A DNA stretch of 59,897 nucleotides from the NCBI GenBank assembly GCA_025766275.1, contig JAFKAC010000216.1:1-59897 (forward strand), written 5' to 3'. The DNA comes from Lactarius indigo (Eukaryota; Basidiomycota; Agaricomycetes; Russulales; Russulaceae). The position numbers and the translations under genes are program-made. How positions within the stretch are numbered: position 1 is the first letter of the stretch; each line of letters starts with the position of its first letter. The notes under the pieces were generated by a model. It was not told where the DNA came from. It saw only the letters and a list, made by a program, of their open reading frames with translations, and ran no database searches. Shown here piece by piece: positions 45,242 through 56,998 of the stretch.

Positions 45242-48200
45242 CTACACTCCCCCACCTGTACCGTAACTCGGCGGCGCCTCGAACCTCTCTGCACGCAGCT
45301 CATCCATCTCCCGTCTTAGAGTCTCCACTTCCGACTGAAGTCTCCAAGTTTCGGGTGGAGGTGTCGACGTTCTCCACTCGCTGTTACCGATAGTTAAATT
45401 GGGCTGAGACCCATTCGAGGATGTGCGTGCGTGGGTGAGTGGAGAATAGACCGTCGCCGAGCGCAGCTGCGCAAGCTCCTTGCTGGTCAGGCCAACGGGG
45501 ACGGGTGTCATACTTTGCGATGGCGGGAGCAGTCGCTCAGACAGGGAGGACGGTCCTTCGCTCGTTGTCCAGAAATGAGACCCTGTCTCCAGCGGTTGCC
45601 GCCCCGGCGAGTGCTGGGTCGAAAGGTGTCACCGTCATCGGCGAGCCCGCAAACATTGCGGCACCCGAAAAGGATGTCCCAGCCGATCTGCGTAAAACGT
45701 TTTGTCGCCGTCGCCGTCGAACGAAGGCGATGGTCCCAACCGCGAGTATTAAAGTCACAATGCCACCTATGACGCCCCCGGCAATCGCGCCAGTGTGCGA
45801 CGTTGCTTTTGACGACGTCGCCGGGGGGTTGGCCGTTATTTCGACGACGGGAACTCTGAAAAATAGTCGATCAGACATTAAATGATAAAGGCGGTTGTCA
45901 TAAACGAACGTGAGAGCTAATGGCGCATACATTGCACCTTGTGCGGGGCTAAAGAGTGAACATTAATTACTACCTCATAGACGGAAATTTTTTTCGAGGA
46001 GCTCACCTAGCCACTTCTCCCAGGATGGTTGTTCCTTGAGTGCTGTCGTACTTGGACGGGAATACACCCGGGCTCACGTTAAAAGACGCTCGGTTGTGAA
46101 CTCTCGAAATAAGATTCGTCCGTAGGTCTTGATTCGAACTCATAGCCGCCACAAACAAGTTCCAACCTACATAAAAGGTCACATTAGCTCTGATGGTTTC
46201 GAAAACAAAACACTTCTGACTTGATATTGAGACGCTTGTGTCCCCGTCGAGGCTATCGACTGGCATCCCAAAATTACTGAAGCTCGAAGTCAGTGTCAGG
46301 TTATCGATGAAACTACTTTGACCATCAAAGACCTAGAAATCGATGAGTAATCTCTAAGGGAAGTAACTGATAGACGGACGGATGATTCGACGACACCAGT
46401 ATCCAACCAAACATCGGCAAATAAATTATAACCCAATGTCCACGAGCCCTCTTGTCCATATGCTGCGAGCAGGTGTTGATCACTATCCAATGCAAGGTCT
46501 CTCCATTGACCATAAAGTCTCGCGGCTGTTTCCTATAAATGAGTCAATTTCGCCGCAACGCAACTAAGACATCCCCACGAACAGAATACTTGTCAGCGTC
46601 GGCCGTCTGTTTGACAACTGAGCTCATCTTCGACATAGCTTTGATGGCGATAATGCCCTTGATCGCGAGGTTCGTTTGGTTGTTCGTCGTCAGTCCATCC
46701 GCAGAGGACCTGTGATGAATGGTCATTCAGATTCTCGGCAATTAGAACCATGCAGATAAACTACGCACTGATTGTAGATAATCAGTGCAGAATTGGACAA
46801 GTAGTCGGCCCAGGAGGTCAGTAAAGAATACTGTCCGGTGTTGTTGGTCCTCGACAGGTGCGAATAGGAGCTCGGTACGTACGTATCTGCTTATTAGGCT
46901 ACCGTCTCCAGTCGCACGAGCGTGGGCATAAGTCATGATCAACATGTTCCCAGACTCTGCAGGGGAATGAGTAATATATCAACGATAGAGGAGACCCGAA
47001 AGAAAGATACAGACGTTCGATCCCTTGGCTGTGGTTGGAATTGCCGATTGTAACGTTGGGGTAACTAGGCCCTTCGTATCCTCAGTACTCGATGCTTCCA
47101 AACTCTCAAGTTTTTGAGACACACCTAGATCAGCGGCAGCGTAGGGGACGGTGTAGCTGGGAGAGGCTTGGAGCTGAAACAGAGGCTCGAGAAGGGGTCT
47201 ACCCAGTGTAGGATCGATGTACATGAACGCAGGGAATGCAGAATATAACGTCTCGACGGCGTTCACTCGGCTTGGTGAGGTCAGGTCCTGCCTCCCAGTC
47301 GACACGCCAAGGATGCATTGTGGACTCACTTCGTCTTCGACTGAGATCCACCAATCTTCTTCATGAACATCATCACATCTGACGCATCGTAGTTATCATT
47401 CGCATCGGTACCGACTGTGAGTTGGGTGCTGCCAAACACTTGTGCCGTTGAGAGGACACCAAATCCCCGAGTAGGTCCGAGACAGGAGCAGCAGCCTGGA
47501 GTATCTTTTGGTCCAATTTCTGAGCTCTTGAAGAGGCATTCGCGAAATCTCCGAGGAAGTCAATGATCTGAGAAATGATCTGAGGTGTGCTAATCGCCAT
47601 GAATGTGGACACTGTACCAGGGACGTATCATTAGAATACCGGGTCTTATAGAATAAGCTACGTTTCCGAGGAGCAGCTCCCGAAGGGCCCATGTAATTGA
47701 TGGGCGGGTCTAAGGTAAATCCAACAGCCCAGACAACAGGATCGTCGATGGCTTGGATGGTGCCTAGGTCGCGCGCAATGGCAAAGACCGTGAAGTTGGA
47801 GTTGATAAAGCGAAAGTTTGGATCCGTTTGGTTGTCTAGCACCCCATTGAGCACAAATAATCCACGGGAAATTGTATCCTGAGCTATCTTGAATGTCACA
47901 TTATTTGCCTAGATCATTGACTATGAGTGATTAAACGTGGATGTCACCATTGCCACTCACGCTCTTCATGGCGTAGTAGGCCGAACCCCATTCTGCCTGG
48001 TTTCTTATTTCGTTGAACACGGCTGGGCTCTGCAGATTGACTGTATGGTAGACGAGATCGCTGGTCCGACGTCGCACTCCAACGTATCACGTGACCTCGA
48101 TCCCCCGAACTCCATTCTACGGCGGTTTTTGAGACACGTGTGTGCGCAAATAGAGAATTTACGCACCCCCGCTAATGTCTGAATACACCTGCACGTTATG

Positions 48201-48755
48201 AGCTGCACCGTCCAGCGATTTCGCGGATAAGGCCAAGTACGAGAATGGGATTGATTGCTTGACCCAATCTCCCGGCTGAAGGAAAGGTATCAGCGAAGGT
48301 AATAGGGTCGAAAGTGACTACCAACTACGAACCTCAATTGGTTGAGGAAAGTAAGATTAAATTCCATGAGCCCAGCTTGCGCAGAAACCACGGTCTGGGT
48401 GGGTGTAATAATTATGTTTGTGACATCCACAGTAGCATTCACGCTGGCCACAGTATCCCCGGGGTCCCCTCCCAAGAAAGAATAAGTCAATCCATCAATG
48501 CGTACGAAGACGGACCATCCAAGTGCCTGAGACACAGCGACTTTAGTTCCAACGCCTGGCGAAGGGAAGCCAACATACTTGTCCTGCGGTTGGGGTCCTT
48601 GGCCATAGATTTGCTATCGTCGAGCCATTGGTGGTGTGGTCCCAACAATTGAGGTATGGAGAGCGAACAGCAAGAGGAATTGCAGCAGGGAAGAATGTTT
48701 GCTGGGCTCTTCCGTAATGGAAAAGGAAGAACAGGAAAATTAGCAAGTTGGTCAT
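45242..48755 (-). pseudogene. GtaA-type copy D, several frame breaks
   Basis: Start at 48755 (MTNLLIFLFFLFHYGRAQ) and all exon blocks of copy C are recognisable, including the final AERFEAPPSYGTGGGV at 45242. Against copy C, single-base indels change frame at about 48340 (one base lost in the LTFLNPIE exon), about 48067 (one extra base in the SATSASDLVYH exon), about 47453 (GTGTCCTCTC for GTGTCCCTCTC in the GDLVSLSTAQ exon) and about 45590 (in the cytosolic tail, giving a premature stop after RRTVLPV). Four separate lesions while C has none argue for loss of function. The DNA is otherwise very close to C, so decay is young. If the indels proved to be sequencing errors this would be a fourth intact gene. 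Confidence 0.8.
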
Positions 48756-49803
48756 CGGCAGCTAGTTCGCCGGCTCGGGATGGGGAGTTCACAACAGGAA
48801 TAACGGAGTAGGTGATGGTATCGCACCCGTAGCCTGAGTCACCGCGGGAATTTTACGATATAATCCAATTCAGCTGCAACAATCTGACCAATCAGTTTTT
48901 GTGAAATAGCCGAATGAATTGGATTATAGTGTGAAATGCGCAGTGTGCATGTAGGACTTTGGTTTCGACTGGCCAATGCTATCAGAAGAACTTCTGATCC
49001 GAAGATTGGTGAACAGGAGTGCGGTGAATCGATGGGCAGCACTCCCCATACGATCAGCTCAGGCTGCCAGTGGGAGGCCCGGGTGCGATTGGAAGCGATG
49101 CACTTGGCAATGCACATTCACTGGTAGCTGCCACGTTCCGTCTCGCAATATATCGAATATTATGTTGAATTACATAGCAAAAAAACTGTAGACCATTCGC
49201 ACTACTCGTCCACCTGCGTGGTGAGTGACCGATAAGGCCTACGAGAATGTGGTACTGCTTACTGGACTGTATGTGTAATATATCAAATGCGCCCATCATT
49301 TGTTCATGAGTTAGCGCTGACAGCCACTGGTAAGTTTGGCGCACCTGTTCCTCATACCTTCGGTGAGATCGTTGTTAGCGCTTCAGAGCTTGGAGTTGCA
49401 AGTGTCATAGAACCTTTGCACAACGATTCTTGTTGGCATTCCTGTCATTTGACATAACAATCGTTCCGATGGGATCCTCGTGTGGAATCAAGGCCATCAG
49501 AACTCTGATCATGAGCATTCTCAAGCTTTGAGTCAGAAAGACTGGACCGAGCTGTGGACTTGGCTGTGGAACAATCAAGGGAACAATCTTCGTCCTGGAC
49601 ACGTGAAAGATCATCGACCATCTCGCGTTGTATGCTTCGGGCCGTTTCTATTGTGCTCAATAAAACACCAAGTCCGTCATAAATTTATTCCATTGATACA
49701 ACAAGGACCAGTACAACAATGGTGAAAAAGAATACAGCATGAAAAAAGACCAAAGGAATAAGATTAACTCAGTAAAGACCATTCATCCTACAGTGATGTT
49801 CTC
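48756..49803. other. upstream flank of copy D and edge of the array
   Basis: The flank homology to copies B and C continues to about 49200 (GGTGAACAGGAGTGCGGTGA, TGTTGAATTACATAGC) and is interrupted by a short hairpin (48859-48928). Beyond about 49400 the sequence is unrelated to the array and holds no supported gene. Confidence 0.55.
48859..48928. repeat. hairpin with perfect 14-bp arms, MITE-like
   Basis: TATAATCCAATTCA at 48859-48872 is mirrored by TGAATTGGATTATA at 48915-48928, with a 42-base loop. The block is absent from the matching flanks of copies B and C, so it may be a tiny inserted element. No target duplication is certain. Confidence 0.6.
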
Positions 49804-49939
49804 CTACGCCCAGTTTGCCTCCTGAGGCACATCTTCTAAGGTGCTGAGCGATGCGATGCTTGAGCAGCTCGAGCAGCTCGAGTCCGTATCCAACGACGAC
49901 TCGCCGGATTCGGGTTCTGAATCCGTGTGGGACAGATTG

Positions 49940-51321
49940 TCAGGTGAAATGGAGTGCCAAGTCTCGTCTCTGGGAATTGACGACGAATAATGCGGCAAAT
50001 GCCCCGAATAGAAAGCTTGTGAGGACGCACGATGCCGTCTCGACCGTCGACGGAGCTTGTCCCGGAAGTGTTTGTGGGTCTTCCGGCGGAACGAGAGGGG
50101 CAGGTACTGAAACAGGTGCGGATGAAGACGCAGGAGGCTCGGCCTCGTCTGCAGAATCCTCAGACCCAGACCGGGAGTGCACTGACATATATTCGTCGGT
50201 AAGAAGCTGCAGCTCGCTGACAACACCTTGCAGTCGGGTAACCTCGTTCAGTGCGTGGACTCGCTGCGCGTCCCGCACTTCTTCTCCGATAACGTGGACC
50301 ATGGACTGTATGAGATCCCAGATCTCCGTGTGCTCCCGAACCCACCACTGACCCGGCCAGCGTGCGATGATGTAAGCCAGCTCTGCGACATTATCAACGG
50401 CTCCTTGGAAGTCCTTCAGGGCATGTTTTTGGAACCAAGGCCGAAGGAAGCACATTGCAAGGCGCACAGAGCTTGTAGTCGTATCGCGTAAACGCACTTC
50501 TGCTGACGAACGCAAAAATTGTTCCGACATCTGCTGGCAGAATTGCTGATATCCTGAACGTTGTTGCGTCACGTCCCAGGTGAGGTTGCTGAAGAAACTT
50601 TTGTTCTTCGTCGGGATTGGGGTCGAGAAAGTAAGAAGGGAGTTTCGGGACAAGGGACAATATGGGGATGGAAGCTAACACGGCTGTCCCTGGGACATAG
50701 CCGTAGATAAGAACGTCCTGCGCTTCAGTTGCAAATCGGTACCACTTCCAGTGGTCCTGATGCCGCCTAGATTAACTGTGAGCACCGCATACCGGGAAGC
50801 TCACGAAAACAAACTCACTCTTTAGGTGAACCTTTTCGTAACAACTCCAACGCCGTGACAGCTCGCCCTGCGACCGCCTTCGCATCGATCACTGCGATCT
50901 CTATCGCTTGCTTGGGATTGCTCTTGTAACGCCGAGTTGCCTCCCATATAGCCCAGGCAAAGCTGAATGAGGTAGTGACGAAAGGAGACGACGACTTCTT
51001 CGTCCCATCCATATGGTTGGCCACGTCAGCGTATGAGCTGGGTATCGCGGACTGATCGGGTGCTGTCGATGACGGGCTCATAGCCTGAAAGTCTTGTACG
51101 GTGTAGCGATAACTATTCTTGAATTTTTGACCAATGAAGAACGGCTCAGAGCTATCAAAGAAGGGGGAAAGGGCCTTTGGCGTGTACACGCGGAAGAGGA
51201 AGGGGTTGTGTTCGACTAGCGAGTCAAAAGTAAGATCGGGACCGAAGCCATACTGAGGGAGTGCGCTGAAGCCCAGCTGGAAGCGGCCGGATCCCTTAGA
51301 GTCGGTGGATGAACCTTCCAT
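49940..51321 (-). CDS. unknown protein with a possible DUF7587-like N-terminal domain and C-terminal membrane helix
   Basis: Start at 51321 gives MEGSSTDSKGSGRFQLGFSA. The first exon contains NPFLFRVYTPKALSPFFDSS, then PFVTTSFSFAWAIWEATRR and IEIAVIDAKAVAGRAVTALE. An RVYTP...TSFSFAWAIWEA layout is what I recall of fungal DUF7587 domains. After an intron, HWKWYRFATEAQDVLIYGYV and TAVLASIPILSLVPKLPSYF follow. A frame change is needed at an AAAA run (50599-50602), where one A too many separates LDPNPDEEQ from FFSNLTWDVTQQRSGYQQFC. The rest has LRPWFQKHALKDFQGAVDNV, a long helical stretch and the hydrophobic VLTSFLFGAFAALFVVN near the stop at 49940. A further frame change would add an acidic Ser-rich tail ending at 49804. 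Function unknown. Confidence 0.6.
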
Positions 51322-52736
51322 GGTAGAGGTAGTGAATGTTAGAAGAGAGATGATGCGGAGGGAAAGCGGCACACATCGATGGTTTTTACTATCGCAGTTC
51401 TTGCCTCGTGGGTGCAATGCAGGACACCTTGCCCCGATTCCGGCTTGACGTGGTGCAAACGAGACGAGACCCTGGCACGTGGAACCAATGAGGCATCGAT
51501 GAGCCCACTAACACTCCGAGAATGCAGGATGATAACCGCAGAGTTTCAGCATGCGTTAAGCTTGCAGAATCCGCAGCTACGGCATTGCATTCGGTGGAAA
51601 TGACAATGACAATGAGTGAGTTGTGTAGGACGACGAGTGTTATCCATCCGGGCTTCCAAGTCGGGTGAGTGGCTTGGTTCCCACAGCGCCACTTACTGAC
51701 GGAAGCAGAAGTCACATGCAAACGATACCCTCGATCTGAACCGCGTCATGGACCCCATGAGGCAGCAAAAGATGATCAGAGGCTGTGTTGCTGAACATTT
51801 ACCATGCGGCTTTCTGGGACATCACTAAAAAAAAAAATTTATGCAGGCAGTATCGGCGCGAAGTGCACGCGCTTTAGCGGGTCGGTTTGTCCCCCATTCC
51901 TTGGATGTAGCGGCGCCTGCGGTTCCACTCAAGTTGGCGACTTTACTCACTCAGGAGAGTGTGCTAGCTCTAGATGGATCTAGGCCACCCGGGCCGAGAA
52001 TTATTGTCGTCATTTAGTCGCTTCTACACTAAGCTATGTACTAGGTGAGGATGTGGTTCTGACGCCTGGTGGTAATTGCGTGAGTGGCTGCCAGACTTTT
52101 TCAGTTTACGTCCATCTCCCGAGTTGACTTCGTCTCGTCAGATCTGCCAATATTCATGTGCTGTACTGTCAGAATCGGACACTGTTTCACGTTTGGTGCG
52201 CTGTCTCAGCTGTCCTACCACGTTGAGTCAGACCTTTTGCACAGACACACACGCGTTCTCTCCTAGCGCTAGAATGTGGTTTTCCAAGGGCCGTTTTTAT
52301 TCGTGGTTCGCTCCCTCGACTCCACCTTCGGTTTTCCTTTGTACCCGTTGGTGCGCGGGAGAAACAGTGGCGATTATGCGGAGGGTTATGCGGAAGGCCA
52401 CTATTGAATTGATCTCAATTGACAGATCTCCCTGTGTCTGAAAAGTGCGTCATGTGTCAGGAAATTCAATACGAAACAGGGCCAGTTTCTGTTTCCTCAA
52501 CTTCGAGTCGCAACTCTACGATCTGTCGGCGGCCTTTGCAATCTGTTACTTGCCTTGCCCTAAATCCGCACCAAGTCCGCACAAATGACTGGTGGACACT
52601 TGGAACAAGGAACGTCGACTGTTCTGAGTAGATGTTCTTTCTTTGGAGGTGTTCGTGTGAGTCTGATGGAGACCACTTTCTAGTCATATAAAGTGTCTGT
52701 TTTTTTTTCTCGTCGCTTTAGTTCAGCACCCCCTCA
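51322..52736. other. intergenic, no gene seen
   Basis: About 1.4 kb with only short, unconvincing frames. An A-run lies at about 51826-51838. The promoter of the minus-strand gene must lie in the first part and that of the 52.7-kb gene in the last. Confidence 0.55.
52687..52693 (+). promoter_or_regulatory. TATA box of the 52.7-kb gene
   Basis: TATAAAG lies 50 bases before the ATG at 52737, followed by a TTTTTTTT pyrimidine tract, a usual fungal core-promoter layout. Confidence 0.5.
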
Positions 52737-53267
52737 ATGCAGTCCACTGGTGTTGTCACCATGCACACGCGAGTACCTCGTCTCAATCGTGTTCTTTCCC
52801 CGCGGCGTGTACCGACTACAACGTGGCGACATTCAGCGACGGCAGGACCATCGATAGATACGCCATTGGCCATCGAATTCATCGACATCTTCGACGCCCC
52901 GCATCAACTCGGGGGCTCTTCTACCCTCGTCGGCTTTTCATCTCCCCGAATAATCAATCCATCGAGCCGGCAGGAAACACCATCGCTACCAAAACCGATA
53001 CTCTACGATGGGCCATCTCGAGGGAGGAAGTCGAGGTCACTTTATATTGGGGCCGAGGTTCTTTCGACTTCCCTTCCTCCTCCGATTGTATTCGATGGAC
53101 CAGCCAGGCGAAAGCCATATTTACGGCCCAACGCACCTGTGAGATCCAATCCTTGTTTGTTCAAGGACTTTCCACTGACCCCGTCCAAAGCTCAAGTCTC
53201 GGTTACGGTCGCTAACTTTAATGCCGCAGTGGGTCATGGAAAAGATATCGTTATTGAATGGACTTGA
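52737..53267 (+). CDS. uncharacterised 176-aa protein with a repeated DGP motif
   Basis: Intronless frame from ATG at 52737 to the stop at 53267. No signal peptide or membrane helix. Two related segments, PKPILYDGPSRGRKSR near residue 85 and PPPIVFDGPARRKPYL near residue 112, look like a short internal repeat that may be a linear motif. The ends are basic at the N-terminus (RVPRLNRVLSPRRVP) and Val/Asn-rich at the C-terminus (VSVTVANFNAAVGHG). A second ATG eight codons in is possible. The TATA box and a clean start context support a real gene. Family not recognised. Confidence 0.6.
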   Translation: MQSTGVVTMHTRVPRLNRVLSPRRVPTTTWRHSATAGPSIDTPLAIEFIDIFDAPHQLGGSSTLVGFSSPRIINPSSRQETPSLPKPILYDGPSRGRKSRSLYIGAEVLSTSLPPPIVFDGPARRKPYLRPNAPVRSNPCLFKDFPLTPSKAQVSVTVANFNAAVGHGKDIVIEWT

Positions 53268-53786
53268 AGTCGGTCTTTTGAAAAAACAAGCTTGAGCTTG
53301 ATGCATTCCCTCAGTTGACTGTTGGTAAATAGTAGGATATTTCAAGGAGTTTTTGTTGTGTGTCCGGCTTTGTGGTAGGTCTAGACGTCTCTACATGTGG
53401 GGTGGCAGTGACTTTGAGGGTGAAGACAAGGGTGAAGAACTTGGACATGCATTACATTTCTCGTTAATTCGTTAAATCTCATGATATAGCGGATAAGTAT
53501 CCAAAGCTAATCGCCCTATAATGAAAATTTGGGTCCCATTTCATTGTAACTGGTTCTCTCAGCTTTACCAGTCGTAACGAGGGCGTTTTATAAATTCGAA
53601 AGTAGGCTGTGAGCGCACTGGTGATGCTTCTTGTCACGTGAGTGAGACTATTATCGGAGGTGGCAAAAGCCCCGCAGTCTACAGCAATTGGTCTACTACC
53701 GCGCCCATACACAACGCGTGTGTTCTCTGTTCCCGCTCTCCATTGTCTTTCAAACGATAGCTCTTTACTTGGAGGGCTGCTTCACG
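53268..53786. other. intergenic, BRO1 promoter side
   Basis: No supported exon between the 176-aa gene and the BRO1 start. Confidence 0.5.
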
Positions 53787-56700
53787 ATGGCATCACAATC
53801 TCCCATGATCTCAGTCCCAAAGAAGGGCACCGACGAAGTCGACTGGACATCGCCAATTCGAAGTGCGATTTCTCAGTCGTACGGAGAAGACCCTGACAAT
53901 TATGCAACTGAGTATGCGTCTCTTCAGAGGTGCCGACAAGATGCTGTCAAAGGAGCTGGGAGTGACATAACAGGTGCGCTCGATTATCCTTCTTAAAGTA
54001 GCATCGGCCGATATGGTTAAGCACGCGATTTACTCTACAAATACTTCGGGCAACTCGAGCTCCTTGAGCTCCGCTTTCCGGAAATTCGCGTCAACTTTCC
54101 TTGGCGCGATGCCTTCACCAACAAGCTCATTGTCCAAACATCCCTGGCGTACGAGAAGGCGTCCGTCATATTCCAGATTGCCGCTACCCATTCCGCAATA
54201 GCTGCCTCTCAGAGCCGCTCAGACCCAGAGGGCCTGAAACGCGCATTCTATTATCTCCGCTGCTGTGCTGGGATGCTCACATACATCAACGAGAATTTCC
54301 TGCACGCACCATCGACAGACCTGAGCCGAGAGGTCATCAAGTTTCTCGTAGGAGTGATCTTGGCTCAAGCTACAGAGGTCTTTTGGGAGAAGTGTCGTGA
54401 CGAAAAGAAGGGCAACGCTCTGGTCTCCAAAGTCGCGTCTCAGGCCGCTTCGATGTATAATTCTCTCAACGAAGAAGTCAAAGAATTCATGGGAAAGGGT
54501 ATCTTCGACAGGAATTGGGTCACTGTTCTTCAGGTGGGCTCACGCGATCCCGATTTAAACACATCTCCAATCTTCAACCTTTTACTTGCAGATCAAGGCC
54601 AAACATTTCGCTTCCCTAACTCAATTTTATCGCGCTCTCGCTGACAATGCTGCATCTAAATACGGGGATGCCCTTGCTCGCTTCCAGCTTGCTGAAAGTG
54701 CGGCCAAAGAGGCACACAAGACCGCCTCTAACTTCAATTCTACGTTTTTACCTCAGATGTCCCCAAATTTGCCGGCAGACTCGGGCCAGGCACTCTTTGA
54801 GCTGTCCAAGTCGCAATTGGCGCTTTCAACAGAGCGTAGAGTACAGGCCCAGCGCGACAACGACCTCATCTATAATGCGGTGCTTCCAACAGCAGAGACG
54901 CTCCCCCCGTCGACAAAGCTGTAGTTGCGACTGCAATTCCTATCCAAGAGGTGTACGGCACCCCCGAAGTGCAGAAGGTCATTGGCCCGGATTTGTTCCT
55001 GCGTCTCATACCTCTGAGTGTCCATGAAAGTGCAAGCGTATATTCGGAAGAGAAAGCAAAACTGGTACGAAGCGAGGTCGAAAAGGCCGAAGGTGCAGCA
55101 GGAGAGGTACGCAGCGCGCTGGATGCTCTCGGCGTCAAGACTGGTTTACCACGCTTCCGCGCGATGGTTGAAGGGAGCATCGCGGGCGAAGATGAGATCC
55201 CTCTTGATGTCCGTCGGCACCGTGACGACATTGGGGTCATAGAAGAGCGCGAAAGCGTGGATACATTGCTTAAGCGGCTGGATGAACTCAAGGAGTCCGT
55301 GCGCGTTGAGCTTGACTCAACCACTCGAGACCTGGACACTGAGAGTCAAGACTGCGAGGCTATGCGCGTCAAGTACGAACATCATTTCACCCAGGCCCCG
55401 TCTTCTGGCCTGACCAAGGAACTTCGAGCTGACCTCAAGAGTCACCTTCAGGCGCTCAATGCCGCAGCAGCGTCCGATGGCCAGGTCCAAGCTCTATGGG
55501 ATTCTGCAAAAGGAGATGTGCAACTACTCATCTCCGGCGATGTGGAGAAGGTTTTCAAGGAGAGCGCCCGAAGTCACGATCGCCGTGAAAGCCTGCTAGA
55601 TCTCGACGCAGACAAGGATGATGCAGAAAAGGAGAAGATAGCGCGTCTCGTAGAGGACATCGACGAGAGACTGGGACGACTGAACAAGATTGAAAGGGAA
55701 AGAGATCAGACACTCAAAGATCTCAAAGAGAAGGTAGCAAATTTCTTGCAACTTTCGAAGAGTTCACCGAAGAGTTCACCACATAACCTTTTTAGATCCA
55801 AACTGACGACGTTTCTCACCTCCTACTTCTCAACCGCCGCAATCCGAATGTCGAACCGACGATCTTCGCTTCAGAACTTGAGAAGTTTCGCCCTTACCAA
55901 CAGCGCCTGGGTCAAACAGTACACCACCAACAGTCCACAATACAAGAGATCACTCAGCTTTGGCGAGCACTTAAAGACTTGGCAGGGCGTGGAGAAGGTG
56001 CGCGAAAATGGGATGAGAGAGAACGCCGAAAAAAGGAGACCGTTCGGAGATTCAGCCAGGCGAGCGAGAGGTACATGGAAATCAGGGATGGTCTTGCGTT
56101 AGTAACCTTACACGCTCTATTGCTTTTCTCTAACGCCGCATTTTTGCCGATAGGAAAGGTCTTCAGTTCTACTCTGAGTTAAGTGGATTGACATCCACAC
56201 TTCGCCGCAGCGTCAAGGACTATGTTACATCGAGGAAGTCGGAACGCGATTCGCTTGTCGCTCAAGCTGACAACACAGCGACTTTCGGGTCTGGGAACAC
56301 ACCTTGTGTCTTCTCCACCGAAGCCACCTCCACCGCCGCCACCGCCAGCTTCTAGTCTGAGTCAAGCATTATCTTCCATGAGTCTACAGAGCAGGCAAAC
56401 TTCGTCGAATCCGCCACCTCCGCCAGGTCCCTGGCCGCCTGCGCAACGGGCTGCTTTCTCGAGCTATCCGAACTACTCCCCTCCAACGACCCAACCTTAC
56501 CCATCGCCGTCTCCTGCTTCGCATTCTTCTCCGTTTATTCCCCCACCGCCCGTACAATCACCGCACGCCCAGGCGTCAACTCGTCCTTCATATTCGCTTG
56601 CTCCACCCGTACAAACACCCTATGGGGCTGCTCCAGTTCCGTCGTCGCGTGACCCCTATGATCTTGGCTCACTAAGCGGTAGTGGTCATTTTCCGCCGCC

Positions 56701-56998
56701 ACCACCTCCACAGCGCCAGTCATCCTACCCTCTCGTGGGACAACCGCAGAGTCAAATATACCAGTCGCACCCACCTCCTGCACATGCTGCACATGCGGTA
56801 TACCCGTATTCAACAGCACCTACCCCACCAGCTAGGCAGGGCAGCACTGGTACGGCGCTCCCACCACCACCTCCACCTGTCTCGTATTCGCAACCTCCCC
56901 CTCCGCAAGGCTATAACGTGAGTACGCGCCCTCACTATGGTTCCCCGCCTTCTGGTCAGCAGCAATCATATGGCGGATATGGACAATATGGGCGATAA
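53787..56998 (+). CDS. BRO1: BRO1/ALIX family endosomal sorting protein
   Basis: BRO1 recruits ESCRT-III and the ubiquitin hydrolase Doa4 at endosomes. Start [20 protein letters not shown] at 53787. The BRO1 domain covers [77 protein letters not shown] and, after an intron, [20 protein letters not shown]. The ALIX-type V domain follows ([72 protein letters not shown]). The end is Pro-rich with YPNYSPP and a GYGQYGR finish at 56998. Two frame changes are needed: one C is missing in the run at 54903-54908 (between TLPP and [13 protein letters not shown]), and the frame changes again near 56285-56300 before the Pro-rich tail. The homopolymer break is most simply a consensus error. Confidence 0.9.
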
